DNA of 64,000 nt from Sesamum alatum. Its lineage: Eukaryota > Streptophyta > Magnoliopsida > Lamiales > Pedaliaceae. A program made the position numbers and the translations under genes. The notes beneath the pieces were generated by a model. The model did no database searches. It worked only from the letters and a program-made list of their open reading frames with translations, and was not told where the DNA came from. Of the stretch, positions 57,360 to 64,000 are shown piece after piece. Positions within the stretch are counted from its first letter, which is position 1, and the number at the start of each line of letters is the position of its first letter. Where the stretch lies: positions 24,099,395 to 24,163,394 of the forward strand of contig JACGWO010000004.1 in NCBI GenBank assembly GCA_034509735.1, in the 5' to 3' direction.

Positions 57360-59381
57360 CTATATACTTATAATTAGATGCTCCATTGAGTCGAAAAAAG
57401 AAGGAAGAAATATTTTCTCGAAGTTGCACATGATGACGGCTACACTATCTTTTAATTCTTTTACCTTGTTGACATCTAGCGTGGTTGAGCATAGGATCTG
57501 GAATAGAAGGCTCACCTCCATCAAGGCCCCCCCACACGTGCTCAGGAAGCATTTCACGGAAGGCAACCGAAACCAACTTTTGCATGAATACATGACAATC
57601 ATGGCTCTTCATATCGTGCATTGTTAGCTCCTTCATGTCAATGCAGCGGGACAAGTTAGATGCATACCCATCAGGAAACTTAAGACAATGAATCCACTCA
57701 CATATCCTCTTCTTCTGATTCTTCGTTGGTGTATATACAACTTTAGGCATCACGTTCGGTCTACTTTCGATCACCTCAAGCTCTGGCCGATTACATATGA
57801 TCGATCATTCCCTGCATTCAGATTGTCCTTTGTTTTGCCCTTTATATCCATCATAGTATTGAATATATTGCCGAACACATTATTCTCAATATATTGTCCG
57901 ATCTGCTCTCCAGTCAACCTTGAACGTGCAAGCTTCCTTTCCATTCGATTTTTAGTGAAGGCTTTCTTGTTCTTGCGGTAAGGATGGTCCGATGGGAGAA
58001 ACTGTCTGTGGCAGTCAAAATAGCATGCCTTCCGACCATGCTGCAAATAGAATGCCGTGTGTCCTCTATACAAACTGGACACCCGTAACACCGACGGTAC
58101 TCTGTCCAGATGCCATCCCATAGGCGGGTACGTCGTTCATTGTCCACATCAATGCGGCCCGCATCATGAATGTCTAGTTTGTCGCATTGTCGTGCGTACG
58201 TACACCAACATGCCATAAATTATGCAACTCCTCGATCAACGGCTCCAGGTAGACATTGATAAGATGTTTGGGATTGGACGGGCCAGGGATCACCATAGTT
58301 AGGAACATATACTCAGGCTTCATGCACATTCTTGGCGACAGATTGTACGGTGTAAGTATCAGGGGCCAACATGAGTAAGTTTTACCATATTGCTCGTGCG
58401 GTGCAAACCCATGTGTGCAAAACCGTAGTCTAACATTATGGGACTCAGCTGCAAAATAGGGATATGTCCAGTCGAAATGCTTCCAAGCCTCTACATCAGA
58501 CGGATGACACATGGATCCCTTCTCCGTCTGATGGTTAGCATGTCACGTCATGTGCTCCACAGTGGCCTCCAACGCATACAACCTCTGAAGCCAAGGGGTA
58601 AGCGGGAGGTACCTTAGAAAGGCATACGGAGACTTCTTGCGGCTAGGATTTCTGTCCCTGGTGGGCTTGCACATAGCGCCTCTACAAAACTTGCAATATT
58701 CCAGACCAATGTTCTCCTTCCAGTATAGCATGCAGTCAATTTTACACGCATCAATATTCTCAACTGGTAAACCCAAGTCTCTTATCAATTTCTTCGTACT
58801 GTAATAATTAGGGGAAAAAGTGTGATCGCGGGGCATTATATGATCAACCCACTGGCACAATATATTCGCTTGGACAAACCCTTTCGGCCTTGATATTCAC
58901 CAAACTAGCAATTGACGCCAATTGAGATTGAGTGCAGTGGTTCCACAACGGTTGGTCAGCAGCATGAACTACATCAAAAAAATGGTCTGACAACCCAGAC
59001 ACATAATCATAGGGTTCCTTACCATAATATGAACTAGGCTCGACATTAGAAGGACAATACCGAGTACCATCATCAGGCACACCCTCCTAGTTATAAGAAG
59101 ACCAGAAAGACAGCCTGATGGCATCGAAAACCATCGTCTGTGCCCAATCCATATGAGCCGCATCACCAAAAATGCGAACTACCCACCTCCTGAATGGCTA
59201 CCGTTTGTTGCTGCTGAATAGGGGGCACGGTCAATGCATCAAAGTATTCCTGCACCTTCTCTTCACCATGCGAAGGCCAATTATAATACTCCGGCATAAA
59301 CCCTTTCGTACACAAGTTGAAAATATAGTCGTTAAAGCATATTTGGAACGTTAATCGGAATACATAATCTATTATGTACAT
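57360..59381 (-). pseudogene. TNP2 transposase middle part of CACTA 2
   Basis: Minus-strand pieces in changing frames: 59381-59170 (PEYYNWPSHGEEKVQEYFDAL), 58860-58543 (MPRDHTFSPNYYSTKKLIRDL, ACKIDCMLYWKENIGLEYCK, then YAFLRYLPLTPWLQRLY), 58512-58174 (MCHPSDVEAWKHFDWTYPYF, CWPLILTPYNLSPRMCMKPE, VIPGPSNPKHLINVYLEPLI), 58121-57771, 57774-57445 (KSHDCHVFMQKL), and the DUF4218 start (CNFEKIFLPSFFDSMEHL) to 57360. These match the Transposase_21 and DUF4218 domains of En/Spm TNP2. The N-terminal Transposase-associated domain and the rest of the C-terminus are missing. Broken. Confidence 0.87.
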
Positions 59382-59840
59382 GGATCATTCCTGATAGTAA
59401 CACATATTGGAACAGTCATTGGAACTCTCACATTATTTTCATAAGACCGACAATTAGGAACAGTCATTGCATTACATTGTTTACATAAGGCGTAAAACGG
59501 TCTCTTTAGCACTATATTTTTTACCGGTCAGCCAAACGTGCCAATTGGTCTCAATCGTTGGAACATGGGTAGGAACGGTGATGTTCTTTGGTCAAAGAAT
59601 TGTTCCAAGTGCCATATATGCGTTCCAACTTGAATGGCAAAATATATCCGTCCCTTTTTTCGAACGGTTATGGATTTACAATTCGGCACACATAAGTTGG
59701 CACAGTACTAGGGACGATCATGCCGTTCCAATACGTTTGGATTCCGAATAATACGAAAGTGACATCAGCAATAGGTTACCGTGCCACAACTGTTCCATTG
59801 ACCGCTCCAATTTGAACTGGAATTTGGAACGGTCGTTCTA
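59330..59840. repeat. CACTA 2 right subterminal array
   Basis: GGAACGTT, GGAACAGTC and GGAACGGTC motifs up to the GTAGTG end, collinear with 30990-31500 in CACTA 1. Confidence 0.8.
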
Positions 59841-60020
59841 AACCATGCCAATTCTCACATATTTTTGTAGTGTCTATAGTTAAATAAAAACAAATTAAAA
59901 ATAAATGGATCTGAATTGAGCAAATAATTTTTTTATTTGATTTTGGAATAACAATATTTAAAAAAAAAATAGAAAATATAAAAGAAGTGATACTATTAAA
60001 TTATTGCATTTTTTTTTTTT

Positions 60021-61150
60021 GTTTTACTTAGTGCTAATTTTCAGATGTAAGGTCTGAAAAAGTATTAAAAAGCACCACAAAAACTATAAAAGAGTTAGAA
60101 AGATAAATTTATTATATTATTTTAATTTTTGGGTGAGCATTTTCTTAATTTCTTTAATTGATTATCGACAAGAATAGGGTATATATTTTTTAAAAGAAAT
60201 CTTTAATTTAGTGATACTTTTTAGAGAAAGTAAAAGTACACATAATTCAATACCAATAGGAGATGAAAAAATTATAGTAAAGCAATAGAGTGCATCAATA
60301 CATCTCTATGAGATTTTAAACTTAATATTTTTTATGTACTTTCAATAAAATAATATCTTACATCAGAATTTTGTTTTATCTGCTAATCAATAGTATTTTA
60401 CTCTTTGAGTGATTAATGTTTAGGCATGTCAAAAGTTTCTTCTACTAAAAATCTTCTATCATAAGTACGAGAAAGTAGATTTTCAAACAAAATTTACTTT
60501 CCCTCTATTGTGAATGCATTTTTGTTGTTTCTTCAGTATACACCTATAAATATATGTGTATGTAATACAATTAATACTTTAGTTTATATATGAATATTTT
60601 TTTGAAAATTATTATATTGAATAAATAACATAACTAGGATTATGCTTCTCCATTACTTTTTTTTTTTAATTCTTTTCTAAGAACAAGAAAACGTTACATT
60701 AATCATCTTGAGAATGCCATTATATGAACTTTTTTTTGCATAACTTGAACAATAATAAACTAATAATTACACCATGCAATTGATAGAAATATTAAATTGA
60801 ATTTACTATCTATGTATCCAAAACATCAATTGTTATACATATTACAATACTCCTTTTTTTTTTTTTTTTTTTGGGATAGGAAAATGAAAATCATAAGTTA
60901 CTTAGCATTCATAGTTTATTAGTTCTAATGGCCCTGTTATAGAATTTAAATTTGTCAAACCTGATCTTTGGATAATTAGAAGCATTTCACATATCTAACT
61001 TATAAAGTTTTAACTTCCTTCAACTATATGTGCTCTTTAAAGAATATATTTATATTTTCAGAACATGCCACAAAAGTTAATAGTTTTCTTTCATATTTCA
61101 AATTCTATGCGAACTCTTATTTCATTTGTGTAATAATTTGTAGCAAAAAA
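60021..61150 (-). repeat. Inverted dispersed repeat arm 2 (no CACTA 1 insertion)
   Basis: The complement of this stretch aligns with 22330-22399 followed directly by 31530-33650. Around 61060-61080 it therefore represents the locus without CACTA 1. It lacks the 1.1 kb found only in arm 1. Confidence 0.75.
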
Positions 61151-61415
61151 ACAGTTTCTTTTTATCTGTATTTCTCTTTTTTCCATACAGAAATGCATAT
61201 AGTTTACCAAATTCGTATCTTTGAAGTATAAAAGTTTGAATTTAATGAAGTTTGCCATTTTTTAAATTTCTATTTGTTAGATTATAACATACTCCAAATA
61301 TTACAGACACATGAGCCTATGAGCATCTACCAAAATTATGTGAGTTTATTATAATGTGAGTTAATAGATCAAACTGATGTATGTCACAATTTATTAATAT
61401 TGATACAAAATCACT

Positions 61416-61452
<37 letters not shown>

Positions 61453-62052
61453 AGAAAATGGATAACCTATTAAAGAAGGAATTCAAAACTAAAACATATT
61501 AGTTCACTCAATCTTGATAAAAACATGAAGTAGTATCTTGAGAAAATGACTAAAATAGTAAAAGATGAATAAGAAAGATGGCATTGAAATATATAAGAAA
61601 ATTTATCTGTTCTACTCGACTTTACTTCTTTTTTACTCAATCAAATTCATTTTTGTAGGTTCTTTTAGGATCAAATTAAACTATTTTTAAAACATGAACA
61701 ATCAGTTCACAATTCTCCTATTATATATTTTCATTATTTTAAAATGCAAACTCTTGTAAGAAAATCATGAGACTTAAATATGCAAACTTTTGTAGTACTC
61801 TTCAGTTAAGAAAATATCTAATTAATGTTGCTATTAATAAAAGATATAACTAATCTTGCATGTGACCCCAAGTAGCAATTATATATCTTACTAATATTGT
61901 CAAAATGACAATTATTCTTTTCTTTTAGTTCAACATTCTGTGGAAGCACGCCAGAAATTTGCATAACAATAATTCACCCTTCACTATCATAATTTTAAGT
62001 GGTTAATTTGCTTATGTTATAAACACAATATTAATTTTACAACAATAACATC
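61151..62052. other. AT-rich non-coding stretch
   Basis: No gene seen. Contains an AT microsatellite at about 61419-61449. Confidence 0.5.
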
Positions 62053-62060
62053 ATTTCGTA
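62053..62060 (+). repeat. hAT target duplication, left
   Basis: ATTTCGTA, identical to 63060-63067. Confidence 0.85.
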
Positions 62061-63059
62061 GACCTGTCAATGGGCGGGTATTATCTGGACCAAGACCCAT
62101 TATTTTTATAATAAACCCAGACCCGGATCCATTACCTTTAATATTAGACCCGGACCCGGACCCATACCCATTAAAATAAGTATTTCGGGTATGGGTAGGG
62201 TCTAGACTCAAAAATACCCGCGGGTATGGGTCTTGAATGGGTAAAATCTAATATTATAAAAATTCATAAATATCCGTTAACTTAAAATCATTGAACTTGT
62301 AAAATAGTAATAGATTAATTGAGTCAATTTACTTGTCATCTAAAATTCTTCAATTTTGGACATAGATTGTTTTATTTTTACGTATTGATATTTTGAAAAA
62401 AAAAATTGCCAGAGTTTTTCATATCTATTTTTGTTGTGACAACTGCGAATTAAATTTTTGATAAAATTAATTTGAATGTAAAGTGATAAGTTAAGCTAAA
62501 CTAATATATGGTACTAATAAATTTTTTTCAAATTTGGATTGTAAAAAACTCATGAAATGAAAGTTGAACGCATTTTCAAATCAATAAAAGTTAAAATATA
62601 ATTTTCATACATTTTTTCTATTGGTTATTTAATTTGCGTTCCTATATCGAATCCATGTCGATGTGTAATTGGTTAATATGATTCATTATTTGAACAAAGT
62701 CAATATCGTTACATATATTTCAACTATATTCAATGGCACATGTTAAACATTCAAAGAACTTTTACTTTAATTTATTGACAGTAAGTTCATAAAATATGTT
62801 TAATAAACTAATTTAGTAATATATTTTTAGGATATCATTTACAAAGAATTAAGAAACATGTATAATTGGTTTATTCATTTTAATATGTGTAAGACCCAAT
62901 GGGTAAGACCCATAATGGACCCAATTAGTATGGGTATAGAACGGGTAAGACCCAATGGGTGTTCTATGGGTAGAGTTTGGGTAAAATACATAAATAATAA
63001 CTATGGATATTTATCGGATCCGGGTCCAGGTAGGGTAATACCCACCCGTCGACAGGCCT
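62061..63059. mobile_element. hAT-type non-autonomous element
   Basis: 999 bp with ends GACCTGTCAATGGGCGGGTA / TACCCACCCGTCGACAGGCC and a perfect 8-bp ATTTCGTA duplication, as expected for hAT. Both subterminal regions are dense in GACCC/GGGTC and GGGTATGGGT motifs in mirrored orientation. The centre is AT-rich and non-coding. Confidence 0.9.
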
Positions 63060-63067
63060 ATTTCGTA

Positions 63068-64000
63068 TAGTAGTTCTTCGTATGAGTTTTCTTATAACTA
63101 CATCTTATTTAACTTGTTAACAATTAAAAGAACTATGATTTTTTTTTAGAAAAAACACACAAATCAATTCAAAGGAAAAAAGAATTTAAGCAAACTTTTA
63201 AAAATGATCTAATATTTAAATGCTAATATTAATGACCTCTTTTTCTGTTACTTCTTAAAACTTTTGATTATCTCTCTTGGGATCTCGATTTTTATTATTG
63301 TCAATTATTTTCTTCATCTTCAGTTAATTCAATACTTTTTTCTCATTCTTCATTTTTTTTGTTTGTTTTTTTTTTTGTTCCCTTTATGGATTGTGCTATG
63401 TACAAGTTTAACTTAACTTGGCTATTAAATGTTTATTCTTCTCAAGTTCAAATGCTCGAGAACAGATCTCATTTTATCATCGTTCTTTGTTTATCAATAA
63501 TTATATCCTGCCAAAAGACCTATTAATTTAGCCACAACTGTACAACAACTATTAGTCGTTGTGTTAGCAGATGAGGACACAATACTAAATATAGCTAAAA
63601 ACCATGGCAAGTTTTTTTTTTTTTTTTTTGTCATGGCTAAGAACTATAACAAATACCTGGTAATGGCTAGCTAAGGCCTTGCAAGTATTATTTAACGTGA
63701 ATTAATTTTTTATTTTTTTAAAAAAGGTACAAGTTCCTTTAGTAAATATATATAGAAAACAAACTGATGTTTAATATTTTAATTTAGATGTTTGATACAT
63801 GTTATCTTTTCCAATTGAAAAAGAAAAAATACATCATAAAGAAAGCCTGTGCTTAACTTACATAAATCCATTATATGTCTTTCGCTTGCATATGCTTAAT
63901 TAATACTAATATATTATCTACAAATAATTTTTGAAAGAATTAGTATTAAGTTCAAAATTATAAATTTTAGTTGATAATCTATTGGTTTTGGGTTATTTCT
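63068..64000. other. No gene; possible CACTA-like fragment near 63530-63690
   Basis: AT-rich. AACCATGGCAAG and GTCATGGCTAAG around a T-run at 63612-63630 resemble the fragment at 2890-3178. Nothing else recognised. Confidence 0.35.

Larger units (their letters stand above)
49648..59872. mobile_element. CACTA (En/Spm) element 2, defective, with nested LTRs
   Basis: Left end CATTACAAAAAAATGCGG (one change from CACTA) and right end ATATTTTTGTAGTG, with 3-bp TCT duplications. Subterminal GGAACGGTC-type arrays lie at 49700-50370 and 59330-59840. It carries a TNPA-like remnant (52125-50590) and a TNP2 middle part (59381-57360), both on the minus strand, with a 4.75-kb nested LTR block (52504-57254) between them. 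It belongs to the same family as CACTA 1. Confidence 0.87.

Noticed and set aside
1..64000. CRISPR arrays, bacterial operons, rRNA, tRNA genes
   Set aside because: No regularly spaced identical repeats with unique spacers, no Shine-Dalgarno organisation and no cloverleaf were found by eye; the content is eukaryotic throughout.

Overview
The window is nuclear DNA from a flowering plant: AT-rich, with introns that follow GT-AG, and packed with plant transposon families (Mutator-like/MULE, CACTA (En/Spm), hAT, Ty1/copia, long solo-LTR-like elements, an L1-type LINE). There is no bacterial gene organisation, CRISPR array, rRNA or tRNA that I could see. Only one ordinary host gene looks intact, a two-exon SASA-type carbohydrate esterase at 10664-11688 (+). 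A second, unrecognised multi-exon gene is inferred on the minus strand at 2533-7715 from a chain of phase-compatible exons.

Layout. 1-300: terminal-type repeat array. 1250-9540: the putative split minus-strand gene, whose large intron holds a Mutator-type MITE (3955-4209) and a 0.5-kb direct duplication; a decayed copia gag/pol fragment lies beside it (8126-9540). 10664-11688: esterase. 12046-17227: a complete two-gene MULE with long TIRs and a perfect 9-bp target duplication, itself inserted into a small older MITE. 18740-19690: LINE fragment. 19933-21973: solo-LTR-like element. 22400-31520: CACTA element 1 (3-bp TSD), which carries a nested long-TIR Mutator MITE (25766-27045). 31530-33650: one arm of an inverted dispersed repeat whose other arm lies at 60021-61150. 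33895-34308: MITE. 36755-42159: copia LTR retrotransposon with LTRs, PBS, PPT and 5-bp TSD. 43052-47125: a run of four TIR elements (small CACTA MITE, palindromic Mutator MITE, hAT element, foldback element). 47130-49546: remnants of another CACTA transposase and another copia. 49648-59872: CACTA element 2, split by a solo LTR (52504-57254) that is itself split by a further solo LTR (54051-56543). 62061-63059: second hAT-type element.

How the parts work together. The MULE is arranged like maize MuDR: each TIR drives one gene, and the genes converge. One encodes a MURA-like transposase (DDE, SWIM, zinc knuckle). The other encodes a 110-residue GRF-zinc-finger protein with a C-terminal hydrophobic segment. 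Several small palindromic MITEs in the window use 9-10-bp target duplications and resemble the MULE in their terminal wording, so they may be non-autonomous relatives. The two CACTA elements are mutually defective: element 1 keeps the start of TNP2, element 2 keeps the middle. Two insertions (CACTA 1, and the copia element) can be compared with homologous unoccupied sites elsewhere in the same window.
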